Shown piece by piece: positions 1-6,871 of a stretch of 10,145 nucleotides of DNA (position 1 is the stretch's first letter; every line of letters starts with the position of its first letter). Below the pieces are notes generated by a model, which searched no databases, had not been told where the DNA came from, and was given only the letters and a program-made list of their open reading frames with translations. Both the position numbers and the translations under genes were made by a program. The stretch comes from Candidatus Parcubacteria bacterium (GTDB lineage: Bacteria > Patescibacteriota > Minisyncoccia > Minisyncoccales > UBA6532). The DNA lies in NCBI GenBank assembly GCA_030645645.1, contig JAUSNC010000031.1:1-10145 (forward strand), given 5' to 3'.

Positions 1-483
1 GTAACTTTTGATATTGATGCCAACGGGATTCTAAGCGTGACTGCCAAGGATAGGGCCACTAATCGTTCACAATCTATAAAAATAGAAGGTTCCACAGGTC
101 TTTCTAAGGAAGAAATAGAAAGAATGACAAAAGAGGCTGAAATACACGCCCAGGAGGATCAGAAGAAACGTGAAGCTTCCGAAATAAAGAATACCGCAGA
201 TACTCTGATTCATACTGCTGAAAAAGCATTAAGTGATGCAGGCGATAAGGTTTCTGCGGATGACAAAAAAGTAGTTGAAGACAAAATCGCAGAATTACGT
301 AAAATAAAAGATGCGAACGACTCTACGGAAATAAAAGCGAAAACAGAAGAACTTTCAAAAGCCATACAGAAAATAGGTGAGGCAATGTATAATCAACAGC
401 CCCAGCAGCCGGAGAATGAAAATAAAGACACAAAAGGACCACAAGAAGGAGAATACAAGGAAAAACCTGAATCCCCAAAATAG
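1..483 (+). CDS. dnaK: Chaperone DnaK (Hsp70), C-terminal 160 residues, 5' end cut by window edge
   Basis: This is the end of the Hsp70 chaperone, which binds exposed hydrophobic stretches of unfolded proteins in an ATP-driven cycle. The open frame starts at base 1 with no start codon. Its first residues (VTFDIDANGILSVTAKD) are the conserved last strands of the beta substrate-binding domain. GLSKEEIERM, about residue 35, opens the helical lid, which continues as a charged alpha-helical stretch to about residue 130. The tail after YNQQPQQP is rich in Pro, Glu and Lys, and it lacks the EEVKD-like ending seen in many DnaK proteins. The ATPase domain lies left of the window. Stop TAG is followed 28 nt later by dnaJ on the same strand, the classical chaperone order. 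An internal ATG at 37 is in frame but is not a real start, because the conserved domain runs through it. Confidence 0.97.
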   Translation, partial: VTFDIDANGILSVTAKDRATNRSQSIKIEGSTGLSKEEIERMTKEAEIHAQEDQKKREASEIKNTADTLIHTAEKALSDAGDKVSADDKKVVEDKIAELRKIKDANDSTEIKAKTEELSKAIQKIGEAMYNQQPQQPENENKDTKGPQEGEYKEKPESPK

Positions 484-511
484 AAACTCCAGTTTAACAG
501 CTAATTGAATT

Positions 512-1618
512 ATGCAAAAAAATTATTATGAGGTTTTGGGCGTTCAGAAAAACGCCACAAAAGAAGAGATAAAGAAAGCCTATTATAAGCTGGCTCATAA
601 ACATCATCCGGATAAAGGAGGAGATGAAAATAAATTTAAGGAAATTAATGAAGCTTATCATATTCTTTCTGATGAGAAGAAAAGGAGCCAGTATGACAGT
701 TTTGGGCAAACTTTTGACGGGGCACAGGGTGCGGGTCCGGAAGGGTTTGATTTTGGATTTGGAAGAGGAGGTTTTGATTCTGAATCAATAAAAGACAGGT
801 TCGGGGAGAATTTCGATTTTGCCGACCTGGGAGATATTTTCGGAGATCTTTTCGGTGGTGGAAGCAGGCAGGCACGTCAGAATACAAAACAAGGGAATGA
901 CATAGAAGTGGAACTGGAAATTTCTCTTGAAGATACTTTAGTCAAACAAACAAAAAGCTTAGTTTTGGAAAAATTCGCAACTTGTTCGCGTTGTTATGGA
1001 AAAGGAGGAGAGCCCGGAACATCTATTAAAGAATGTTTTACCTGCAGGGGTGCAGGAGAAGTTCAGCAGATACAAAGAACTGTATTCGGTTCTTTCACCC
1101 GCATAACAACATGTCCTGAATGTAAAGGAGAAGGATTTAAACCGGAAAAACCCTGTAATGTATGTAAGGGCCAGGGAAGAATAAAAGAAAAAGAAACTAT
1201 AAATGTCTTCATTCCTGCCGGGATTGATACAAAACAGGTGCTGAAAGTAGAAGGAAAAGGCGATGCGGGAAGAAAAGCCGGAAAAGCAGGCGACTTATAT
1301 ATCCATATAATAATAAAGAGACATCCATCTTTTCAGAGAAAAGGAGATGATATCTACACCAAAGCGCAAATAACTTTTTCTCAAGCCGCTTTGGGCGATG
1401 AAATTGAAATACCAACTCTTGGAAAGTCCAAAATCCTTTTAAATATTCCATCCGGAACCGAATTCGGCCGGGTTTTCCGTATTTCCGGAAAAGGAATACC
1501 TCATTTTTCAGGATATGGCAGGGGACACATGTATGTTGAATTGGAAATTAAGACGCCGAAGAAGCTGACAAAAGAACAAAAAGATCTTTTGGAAAAACTC
1601 AGAAAAGAAGGGATATAA
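512..1618 (+). CDS. dnaJ: Chaperone DnaJ (Hsp40), full length with zinc-finger domain
   Basis: DnaJ is the co-chaperone that delivers substrates to DnaK and stimulates its ATPase. The J domain covers residues 4-66 with the HPD motif at 32-34. A Gly/Phe-rich linker (about 68-118) carries the [10 protein letters not shown] segment. Four CxxCxGxG zinc motifs begin at Cys158, Cys175, Cys201 and Cys215, all eight cysteines present. The two C-terminal beta-sandwich domains follow, with GKGIPHF near residue 328 and the [13 protein letters not shown] dimerisation end. At 368 residues it is close to the usual 370-380, so it is a complete type I DnaJ. The ATG at 512 begins exactly at the J domain. No clear ribosome binding site precedes it, and no promoter or terminator is visible in the 28-nt gap after dnaK, so co-transcription is likely. 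The HPDKGG loop is shorter than the E. coli one. Confidence 0.98.
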   Translation: MQKNYYEVLGVQKNATKEEIKKAYYKLAHKHHPDKGGDENKFKEINEAYHILSDEKKRSQYDSFGQTFDGAQGAGPEGFDFGFGRGGFDSESIKDRFGENFDFADLGDIFGDLFGGGSRQARQNTKQGNDIEVELEISLEDTLVKQTKSLVLEKFATCSRCYGKGGEPGTSIKECFTCRGAGEVQQIQRTVFGSFTRITTCPECKGEGFKPEKPCNVCKGQGRIKEKETINVFIPAGIDTKQVLKVEGKGDAGRKAGKAGDLYIHIIIKRHPSFQRKGDDIYTKAQITFSQAALGDEIEIPTLGKSKILLNIPSGTEFGRVFRISGKGIPHFSGYGRGHMYVELEIKTPKKLTKEQKDLLEKLRKEGI

Positions 1619-1623
1619 AGGGT

Positions 1624-1696
1624 GGTTATGCCCTGATAAACTCTCCTATGTGTATTTGTTTTTTTGCTGATTTATGTTAAATTAGGGCATATAACC
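1624..1696. repeat. Imperfect inverted repeat flanking the tRNA-Lys promoter
   Basis: GGTTATGCCCT at 1624-1634 is the reverse complement of AGGGCATATAACC at 1684-1696, apart from a two-base insertion in the right arm. The left arm starts 5 nt after the dnaJ stop. The right arm lies between the -10 box and the tRNA 5' end. The arms enclose the putative tRNA promoter, with about 49 nt between them. It could fold as the 3' structure of dnaJ mRNA, act as a two-site operator, or be a remnant of a tiny terminal-repeat element. There is no T-run after it, so it is not a standard intrinsic terminator. Confidence 0.5.
1656..1683 (+). promoter_or_regulatory. Putative sigma-70-type promoter of tRNA-Lys
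   Basis: TTGTTT (1656-1661) and TAAATT (1678-1683) are separated by 16 nt. A TG one base upstream of the -10 (1675-1676) gives an extended -10. The expected start is near 1690, about 8 nt before the mature tRNA. The -10 matches the consensus at four of six positions, so this is a reasonable but unproven call. Confidence 0.45.
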
Positions 1697-1697
1697 T

Positions 1698-1769
1698 GCT
1701 CCTGTAGCTCAATGGTAGAGCAGTAGCCTTTTAAGCTATTGGTTCCGCGTTCGAGTCGCGGCGGGAGCA
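1698..1769 (+). tRNA. trnK: tRNA-Lys (anticodon UUU)
   Basis: The cloverleaf can be drawn by hand. The acceptor stem GCTCCTG (1698-1704) pairs with CGGGAGC (1762-1768), with one T-G pair. The D stem GCTC pairs with GAGC (1707-1710/1718-1721). The anticodon stem GTAGC pairs with GCTAT (1723-1727/1735-1739, one G-T pair) around loop CTTTTAA, which places TTT at 1730-1732. The variable loop has 5 nt. The T stem CCGCG pairs with CGCGG (1745-1749/1757-1761) around TTCGAGT. The discriminator is A1769. The 3' CCA is not encoded, so a CCA-adding enzyme must complete it. It stands alone between dnaJ and dinB, with its own putative promoter. Confidence 0.96.
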
Positions 1770-1839
1770 CTATTAAAAAAGCTATTAACCGAACTTTCTT
1801 ATTTTTAAGCAGAGGTTTTTTATTTGCAGCATATATTTT

Positions 1840-1848
1840 TGCTATAAT
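1840..1848 (+). promoter_or_regulatory. Extended -10 promoter of dinB
   Basis: TGCTATAAT at 1840-1848 is a perfect extended -10 (TGn plus TATAAT). No good -35 lies at normal spacing, which is usual for extended -10 promoters. A start about 7 nt past the hexamer falls at 1854-1857, so the dinB ATG at 1857 would sit at or within about 3 nt of the mRNA 5' end. Confidence 0.6.
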
Positions 1849-1856
1849 TATATATT

Positions 1857-2894
1857 ATGAAAGACAGAATTATTTTGCTTATTGATATGGATTATTTCTT
1901 CGCTCAGATTGAAGAAAGAGAAAACCCGAGATTCAAGGGAAATCCTGTTGTGGTTGGATCAGATCCGAAAGAAGGCAAGGGACGAGGAGTGGTTTCCACA
2001 GCCAATTATATGGCAAGAGAATACGGCATACATTCGGCTTTACCGATTTCAATTGCCTGGAGAAAATGTCCCACTGCCATATTTCTGCCGGTAAATATGG
2101 AGCTATATGAAAAAACCTCAATCAGAATCATGAATATTATTAAAAAGTATTCGCCTGTTTGGGAAATAGTTTCACTGGACGAAGCCTATATTGACATAAG
2201 TTTTGTGAAGAGTTTCAGGAAGGCCAAAGTATTGGCCGAGAAATTAAAAGGAGAAATACTTAAAAAGGAAAAGCTGACATCTACAATCGGCATAGGTACA
2301 AATAAAGTTATTGCCAAAATGGCTGCCAGCAAAGCAAAACCCAACGGCCTTCTGATTATTGTCCCTACTGAAGTAAGAAAGTTTTTAAACCCGCTTAATG
2401 TGGAAAAATTACCCGGTATAGGTCCGAAAACAGCCCAAAAGCTTCTGATAAAGGGAATAAAAACGATCGGAGACATCAGAAAACTAAGGAAAGGAGAATT
2501 AAAAGATGCGTTCGGCAAAGTAGGAGAGTATATATATGAAAGGGCAAGGGGTATTGATGATTCGCCGGTTTTCAATGACGAAACTATAAAATCAATCGGG
2601 AAGGAATATACTTTTGAGGAAGACACTAGGGATTCATCTCTGATTTTCAGGATATTTTCCGAACTGTGTAGTAATGCCTGCCAAGAAATGAAAAAAGAAG
2701 GATATCTTGCAAAAACAATAACAGTTGTCTGCCGTTATGCGGATTTTGAAACCCATACAAAGGCAAAAAGCCTGAAAGAAGCTTCCTCTAATGCAGAATT
2801 ATTAGAGAAAGTGGCGAAGAAACTGCTCTTGAAATTTCTCATAGAAAAGCCAAAATTAATAAGGTTGGTTGGAGTAAGAATAAGCGTTATTTAA
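1857..2894 (+). CDS. dinB: DNA polymerase IV (Y-family translesion polymerase)
   Basis: This is an error-prone polymerase that copies past DNA lesions. The palm starts with LLIDMDYFFAQIE: Asp10 is a metal ligand and Phe15 is the likely steric gate against ribonucleotides. The second catalytic motif SLDEAY has Asp108 and Glu109. GIGTNKVIAKMAA and KAKPNG follow in the palm. The thumb holds the helix-hairpin-helix LPGIGPKTAQKL, and the little-finger domain runs from about residue 240 to the end. STANYMAR and LPVNMELYEK look as much like archaeal Dpo4 as like E. coli DinB. The 345-residue protein stops at GVRISVI, so the C-terminal clamp-binding tail (QLVLGL in E. coli DinB) is absent. No SOS-type operator was recognised. 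The ATG at 1857 is chosen because the conserved N-terminus begins there and an extended -10 lies just upstream; there is no Shine-Dalgarno. Confidence 0.96.
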   Translation: MKDRIILLIDMDYFFAQIEERENPRFKGNPVVVGSDPKEGKGRGVVSTANYMAREYGIHSALPISIAWRKCPTAIFLPVNMELYEKTSIRIMNIIKKYSPVWEIVSLDEAYIDISFVKSFRKAKVLAEKLKGEILKKEKLTSTIGIGTNKVIAKMAASKAKPNGLLIIVPTEVRKFLNPLNVEKLPGIGPKTAQKLLIKGIKTIGDIRKLRKGELKDAFGKVGEYIYERARGIDDSPVFNDETIKSIGKEYTFEEDTRDSSLIFRIFSELCSNACQEMKKEGYLAKTITVVCRYADFETHTKAKSLKEASSNAELLEKVAKKLLLKFLIEKPKLIRLVGVRISVI

Positions 2895-2898
2895 TAAA

Positions 2899-2927
2899 TG
2901 GACTATCCGTTTAAAATCTGATATAAA
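2899..2927 (+). promoter_or_regulatory. Promoter of the S41 protease gene, leaderless spacing
   Basis: TGGACT (2899-2904; four of six match TTGACA), a 17-nt spacer, and TATAAA (2922-2927) preceded by TG at 2919-2920 make a convincing extended -10 promoter. The expected start, 7 nt past the -10, is 2934, which is the A of the second in-frame ATG. It lies in the 33-nt gap after dinB. Confidence 0.65.
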
Positions 2928-4151
2928 ATGAATATGCTATCAAACAAAAATATTCTGGTAAAGTCTTTTTTAGTTATTACCTTAATTCTTTTCGCCTTTG
3001 GTGCCGGTTTTTACATGGGCAGAGAAGAGGCAAAAATCGTACCGATTGAAGGAGTTTTTAATTTTGAAAAAGGAATGCCCACTAATGTGGATTTTTCCCT
3101 GTTTTGGACCACCTGGAATATACTGCAGGAAAAATATGTTAACAGGGACAGTATGGATGTTCAAAAAATGGTTTTTGGTGCAATATCCGGAATGGTTAAA
3201 GCAATAGGCGATCCTTATACCGTATTTATGCCTCCGGAAGAAACAAAGATATTCAAGGAAGATGTTTCCGGAGAATTCCAAGGAGTAGGAATGGAAATAG
3301 GGGTGAGGGACGGAGAAATTACGGTTATATCTCCCATAGAAGGCACCCCGGCGTTTCTGGCAGGATTAAAAGCTGGTGATATAATTTTACAGATCAACGG
3401 AACATCCACAAAGGATATGATAATTGAAGAAGCGGTTAAACTGATCCGCGGCCCGAAAGGGACAGAGGTAATCCTCACTGTTTTCCGCAAAGGATGGACT
3501 GAAACAAAAGAATTTAAGATAAATAGAGATATTATCAAGGTTCCTACAATAAAATGGGAATTAATGGAAAATGATGAAATTGCATATGTTAAAATCTATC
3601 ATTTTTCAGAGAATGCCGATTCTGAATTCACAACCGTAGCGAATAAAATATTGAATACCCCTGCCAAAAAACTTATTATTGACCTTAGGGGCAATCCCGG
3701 AGGCTATCTTGAAGTGGCCCAGGATATTGCAGGATGGTTTTTAAGAAAAGAGGAAATTGTGACTATCGAAGACTTCGGACCTGGTCTGGAAAAGAAGGAG
3801 TATAAGTCTGCGGGAAACGAAAGATTCCTTAATTATCCCGTTATTATTCTAATAAACGAGGGTTCTGCATCTGCGTCAGAAATTCTTGCCGGAGCTTTAA
3901 GGGACAACAAAGGCACTCTTCTAATAGGTAAAGATTCCTTTGGAAAAGGCTCTGTCCAGATTCTTGAAGATCTTAAAAACGGTTCCACATTGAAAATATC
4001 GGTTGCAAAATGGCTGACGCCTGAAGGTTATTCCATAAGTGAAAAGGGCTTAGAACCTGATATAAAAGTTGATTTAACAGAGGAGGATATAACCGACAAT
4101 AAGGACCCGCAATTAGATAAGGCTATTGAAAAGATAAAAGAATTAAGGTAG
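2928..4151 (+). CDS. Membrane-anchored C-terminal processing (S41) protease with PDZ domain
   Basis: This is a CtpA/CtpB-type serine protease that trims or degrades proteins outside the membrane. Residues 9-30 form one N-terminal membrane anchor (SFLVITLILFAFGAGFYMG). An N-terminal helical region follows (YVNRDSM, IGDPYTVFMPPEE). The PDZ domain covers about 110-190 (GVGMEI, GLKAGDIILQINGTS, IRGPKGTEV), and the S41 catalytic domain runs from about 215 to 390. Numbered from the ATG at 2928, the catalytic set is Ser315 (EGSASASEI), Lys340 (FGKGSVQ) and Gln344, spaced as in E. coli Prc. The substrate-binding LRGNPGG precedes it. Length 407 is normal for the short family members and there is no C-terminal peptidoglycan-binding domain. 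A promoter whose start falls at 2934 suggests that the second ATG (2934) may be the real start, two residues shorter. The substrate is unknown. Confidence 0.94.
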   Translation: MNMLSNKNILVKSFLVITLILFAFGAGFYMGREEAKIVPIEGVFNFEKGMPTNVDFSLFWTTWNILQEKYVNRDSMDVQKMVFGAISGMVKAIGDPYTVFMPPEETKIFKEDVSGEFQGVGMEIGVRDGEITVISPIEGTPAFLAGLKAGDIILQINGTSTKDMIIEEAVKLIRGPKGTEVILTVFRKGWTETKEFKINRDIIKVPTIKWELMENDEIAYVKIYHFSENADSEFTTVANKILNTPAKKLIIDLRGNPGGYLEVAQDIAGWFLRKEEIVTIEDFGPGLEKKEYKSAGNERFLNYPVIILINEGSASASEILAGALRDNKGTLLIGKDSFGKGSVQILEDLKNGSTLKISVAKWLTPEGYSISEKGLEPDIKVDLTEEDITDNKDPQLDKAIEKIKELR

Positions 4152-4174
4152 AAATAAATAGAACTTTAATTAAG

Positions 4175-4203
4175 TTGAATCTTCCGGATAATTACTGTAA
4201 AAT
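4175..4203 (+). promoter_or_regulatory. Promoter of rplI-pyrG
   Basis: TTGAAT (4175-4180) and TAAAAT (4198-4203) are separated by 17 nt. The expected transcription start is near 4210, only about 10 nt before the rplI ATG. The leader shows no strong ribosome binding site. Confidence 0.55.
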
Positions 4204-4219
4204 TAATTATTAAAAGAAT

Positions 4220-4672
4220 ATGAAAGTAGTTTTAATTCAAGACGTTGAAAAACTAGGGAAAAAATATGAACTGAAGGAAGTGGCTGACGGTTTTGCCCGT
4301 AATTTTTTGATTCCTAAAAAATTAGCTAAACTGGCAACCGATGAAGTTATAAAGAGAGCGGAAGCGGAAAAAGAAGCAAATCTGAAAATAGTTGAAGATG
4401 ATTTAGGAAAACAGCAGGAAGTTGCATCGCGCTTGGATGGCCAGGAAATCAATATTGCCGTTAAGGCAGGGGATGACAAACAGGTTTTCGGTTCAGTAAC
4501 CGTTCAGAAGATAGCGGAAAAACTGAAAGAATCAGGCTTTGAGATAAAAAAAGATCAAATTATTTTAAACAAACCTATTAAGGAAATCGGCGAATTTCCC
4601 ATAAAAGTGCGTTTTGGACATAATTTAGAAGCTGAAATAAAAATCATAGTGACCGAGGAATCGGAAAAGTAG
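4220..4672 (+). CDS. rplI: Large-subunit ribosomal protein bL9
   Basis: bL9 binds 23S rRNA and spans out from the large subunit; it helps keep the reading frame. The N-terminal domain (residues 1-50) has the family signature: MKVVLIQDVEKLGKKYELKEVADGFARNFLIPKKLA in continuous alignment, with the conserved Gly and Asn-Phe-Leu-Ile-Pro positions. A long charged connecting helix covers about 40-76. The C-terminal RNA-binding domain (about 77-150) contains KQVFGSVTVQKIAEKL, a typical bL9 segment. Length 150 matches the E. coli protein (149). The gene has its own promoter and precedes pyrG by 4 nt, so the two are probably one transcript. Some CPR groups are reported to lack bL9, so its presence slightly narrows the lineage; that point is from general knowledge. 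Confidence 0.97.
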   Translation: MKVVLIQDVEKLGKKYELKEVADGFARNFLIPKKLAKLATDEVIKRAEAEKEANLKIVEDDLGKQQEVASRLDGQEINIAVKAGDDKQVFGSVTVQKIAEKLKESGFEIKKDQIILNKPIKEIGEFPIKVRFGHNLEAEIKIIVTEESEK

Positions 4673-4676
4673 AGAT

Positions 4677-6305
4677 ATGCCAAAATATATTTTCGTTGGA
4701 GGCGGAGTAATGTCCGGCATAGGAAAGGGCGTTGCAACTGCTTCAATCGGAAAGATTTTACAAAGCAAAGGATATACGGTAACCGCAGCCAAAATTGACC
4801 CTTATGTTAATTTGGATGCCGGGACAATGAATCCTATTGAACACGGAGAAATTTTCGTAACCGCCGATGGAACAGAATGTGATCAGGACCTCGGCAATTA
4901 CGAAAGATTCTTAGACGTTACTCTTTCAACAGATAACTATATTACAACAGGAAGGGTCTACCAGACTGTCATAAATAGAGAGAGAAATCTCGGCTATAAA
5001 GGTAAATGCGTTGAGGTAGTGCCCGATATTCCAAACGAAGTAATCTCGCGAATAAATAAAGCCGCCAAAAATAACGGAGCGGATTTTATTTTAATTGAAA
5101 TAGGAGGAACGGTGGGCGAATACCAGAATTTGCTTTTCCTGGAGGCCGTCAGGATGCTGAAAATCCAAAAACCAAAAGAAGTATTATTTGTTTTAGTAAG
5201 CTATCTTCCTGTTCCTAAAATGATCGGAGAAATGAAAACAAAACCGACGCAGTATGCCGTGAGATCCCTTAATATGGCCGGCGTCCAGCCGGATATCATT
5301 CTGGCCAGGTCCGTTGTCCCTATTGACGGCGCAAGAAAGAAAAAAATTGCCAACGCCTGCAGTATTCTGGAAGAAGATGTTATTTCGGCGCCTGATATTA
5401 AATACATTTACGAAATTCCGCTTAATTTTGAAAAAGAAAACTTAGGCAATAGGATACTCGCCAAATTCGGAATGCGCCAGAAAAAAGTGGAAATGAATGA
5501 CTGGAAAAAGCTGGTCAGAACCATTAAAACCGCAAAGAAAACAGTAAAGATCGGGCTAGTCGGAAAATATTTCAAAACAGGTGAATTCACCCTTATGGAT
5601 TCCTATATCTCCGTTTTGGAAGCCATAAAGCATGCAGTCTGGTTCTATAAAAGAAAGCTTGAATTGCATTGGATATCGTCAGAAGATTATGAAAAAGACG
5701 GTTCCAAAGTCAGAAATCTTAAAAAATATGACGGAATAATAGTGCTTGGGGGATTCGGCAAAAGAGGAATAGAAGGAAAAATAAAAGCGATTGAATATTG
5801 CAGGAAGAATAAGATACCGTATCTTGGACTGTGTTTGGGAATGCAACTGGCGGTTATTGAATTTGCCCGAAATGTCTGCGGAATCAAAGGCGCCAATTCA
5901 GCAGAATTTTCTCCTAATTCAAAGGAAAAAGTGATTGATGTTATGCCGGATCAAAAAGTTCTCATAAAAGAGAAGAAATACGGCGGAACTTTGAGGTTGG
6001 GGGAATATGAGTGCAGTATTAAGAAAGGCACTATCAGTTTTAAGGCATACGGCGTAAAAACTGTTTCAGAACGTCATCGGCACCGCTACGAACTGAACAA
6101 TGATTTCAGAGCTGTGCTGGAAGACAACGGATTAGTGATTGCAGGAGTGAATCCTGAACGGAATCTGGTTGAAATCATAGAAGTCAAAAATCATCCTTTT
6201 TTCGTTGCTACACAATTCCATCCAGAATTCAAATCAAGGCCGTTAAAGGCCCATCCGCTTTTCCTAGAATTTATAAAAGCAGCTATAAAAAAACAAAGGA
6301 AATGA
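4677..6305 (+). CDS. pyrG: CTP synthase (glutamine-dependent), divergent type
   Basis: PyrG makes CTP from UTP, ATP and glutamine. The N-terminal synthetase domain (1 to about 270) has the P-loop GGGVMSGIGKG at 8-18 (Lys17), then DPYVNLDAGTMNP, HGEIFV and DQDLGNYERF (Asp71), and the Mg-binding Glu141 in EIGGTVGE. The C-terminal class I glutamine amidotransferase domain (about 290-542) has GGFGKRGIEGK, nucleophile Cys386 in GLCLGMQ, RHRHRYE, and the His515/Glu517 pair in FHPEF. All catalytic residues are present and the length (542) is standard. It departs from the common form where the usual VGDIESLPFLEA reads VGEYQNLLFLEA (147-156), and in the following PYLKAAGEQKTKPTQ region, which is SYLPVPKMIGEMKTKPTQ here. 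These look like a CPR-type variant. The start lies 4 nt after the rplI stop; TGA terminates it. Confidence 0.97.
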   Translation: MPKYIFVGGGVMSGIGKGVATASIGKILQSKGYTVTAAKIDPYVNLDAGTMNPIEHGEIFVTADGTECDQDLGNYERFLDVTLSTDNYITTGRVYQTVINRERNLGYKGKCVEVVPDIPNEVISRINKAAKNNGADFILIEIGGTVGEYQNLLFLEAVRMLKIQKPKEVLFVLVSYLPVPKMIGEMKTKPTQYAVRSLNMAGVQPDIILARSVVPIDGARKKKIANACSILEEDVISAPDIKYIYEIPLNFEKENLGNRILAKFGMRQKKVEMNDWKKLVRTIKTAKKTVKIGLVGKYFKTGEFTLMDSYISVLEAIKHAVWFYKRKLELHWISSEDYEKDGSKVRNLKKYDGIIVLGGFGKRGIEGKIKAIEYCRKNKIPYLGLCLGMQLAVIEFARNVCGIKGANSAEFSPNSKEKVIDVMPDQKVLIKEKKYGGTLRLGEYECSIKKGTISFKAYGVKTVSERHRHRYELNNDFRAVLEDNGLVIAGVNPERNLVEIIEVKNHPFFVATQFHPEFKSRPLKAHPLFLEFIKAAIKKQRK

Positions 6306-6330
6306 AAAAGCGGCCTTACAGCCGCTCTTT
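6304..6330 (-). terminator. Hairpin terminator between convergent rpmA and pyrG
   Basis: AGCGGC (6309-6314) and GCCGCT (6321-6326) form a GC-rich 6-bp stem around CTTACA. On the minus strand it is followed by five T (complement of 6305-6309), so it terminates rpmA about 15 nt after its stop. On the plus strand the tail is only CTTT, so it would be a weaker end for pyrG. Confidence 0.75.
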
Positions 6331-6340
6331 CCAGATTTTA

Positions 6341-6622
6341 TTATTTTACAGGCACTACATTGATGATTTTCACCATTTTTCTTAATCCGGTAAAAGTTTT
6401 TTTTCTCTTGGTTTGGAATTTTACCACTCCTGCCTTGGCGGAATATAGAGTATCATCTCCGGCGCGCCTGACATTTTTCCCAGCAGTGAATTTCGTGCCC
6501 CTCTGCTTTATCAGAATTTCCCCCGCATTAACAGGTTGGCCGTCATATCGCTTTACACCAAGATATTTTGGCTGAGAATCTCTTCCCAGACTCGTAGAAC
6601 CTCCTGATTTTGTTTTAGCCAT
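6341..6622 (-). CDS. rpmA: Large-subunit ribosomal protein bL27
   Basis: bL27 sits near the peptidyl-transferase centre and its N-terminal tail helps position the tRNA ends. The protein begins [16 protein letters not shown], the typical mature N-terminus, so there is no Firmicutes-type cleaved prefix. [30 protein letters not shown] and [14 protein letters not shown] follow in the family order. At 93 residues it is slightly longer than E. coli bL27 (85), with a basic C-terminal extension ending KIINVVPVK. The gene stands alone on the minus strand, separate from rplU, and is convergent with pyrG. The ATG at 6622 is fixed by the family N-terminus. Its leader is about 47 nt, longer than the others in this window, and contains AAGGGA upstream of the start. 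Confidence 0.97.
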   Translation of the reverse strand: MAKTKSGGSTSLGRDSQPKYLGVKRYDGQPVNAGEILIKQRGTKFTAGKNVRRAGDDTLYSAKAGVVKFQTKRKKTFTGLRKMVKIINVVPVK

Positions 6623-6675
6623 AGTAAATGAATCCCTTAAAGGATGTAATATTATGCAAATATAATTATGTTAAT

Positions 6676-6704
6676 ACTATAGCAATTCCCATATATGAGG
6701 TCAA
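6676..6704 (-). promoter_or_regulatory. Promoter of rpmA
   Basis: Reading the minus strand, TTGACC (6704-6699) and TATAGT (6681-6676) are 17 nt apart, and TGC directly upstream of the -10 makes it an extended -10. The expected start is near 6669. It is divergent from the uppS-operon promoter about 45 nt away. Confidence 0.7.
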
Positions 6705-6744
6705 TAACTTCAATTTTACACACCTTTATTATTGAGAGGCAAAA

Positions 6745-6753
6745 TGATATAAT
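6745..6753 (+). promoter_or_regulatory. Extended -10 promoter of the micro-ORF/uppS operon
   Basis: TGATATAAT at 6745-6753 is a perfect extended -10. A weak -35 (TTTATT, 6725-6730) lies 17 nt upstream of the hexamer. The expected start, near 6760, leaves about 10 nt before the micro-ORF ATG at 6770 and about 104 nt before uppS. Confidence 0.65.
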
Positions 6754-6769
6754 CCTATTAATTACAGTA

Positions 6770-6871
6770 ATGTTAATTTCGCTATTATCCTTCGCAGCAG
6801 GTTTTTTAATTGCTAAAGGGAGTATGAAAGTGCCCCTTCAGATAGAGGAAAACAGGCAAAACAATGATTAA
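6770..6871 (+). CDS. 33-residue membrane micro-protein overlapping uppS (hypothetical)
   Basis: A short frame starts at ATG 6770, about 10 nt after a predicted transcription start, and ends at TAA 6869-6871. It encodes a hydrophobic N-terminal segment (MLISLLSFAAGFLIAKG, residues 1-17), then a polar tail (KVPLQIEENRQNND). Its stop lies inside the start of uppS: the two share ATGATTAA, an 8-nt overlap in a different frame, which is the arrangement seen in translationally coupled genes. The hydrophobic stretch is just long enough for one membrane helix. No family is recognised. The alternative is that 6760-6863 is simply an untranslated uppS leader. The promoter position, the membrane-helix composition and the overlap favour a real gene, but only comparison can decide. 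Confidence 0.45.
   Translation: MLISLLSFAAGFLIAKGSMKVPLQIEENRQNND

Noticed and set aside
1770..1856. Intrinsic terminator after tRNA-Lys
   Set aside because: T-rich stretches occur but I found no stable stem before them.
2186..2626. Long minus-strand ORF of 146 codons inside dinB
   Set aside because: It is a shadow of conserved dinB palm and thumb coding sequence, with no promoter or family resemblance.
2881..2930. A frameshift hiding the clamp-binding tail of dinB
   Set aside because: None of the three plus-strand frames after 2881 gives a QLxLF-like motif.
3215..3538. Minus-strand ORF of 107 codons inside the S41 protease gene
   Set aside because: It is antisense to the conserved PDZ region; composition follows the complement of the real gene.
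6360..6575. Plus-strand ORF of 71 codons opposite rpmA
   Set aside because: The opposite strand encodes an unmistakable bL27; this frame has no support.
6303..6622. Reading TGA as glycine (code 25), which would extend PyrG past 6305
   Set aside because: PyrG is already full length at 542 residues, and the extension would run through the antisense of rpmA. TGA is a normal stop here.
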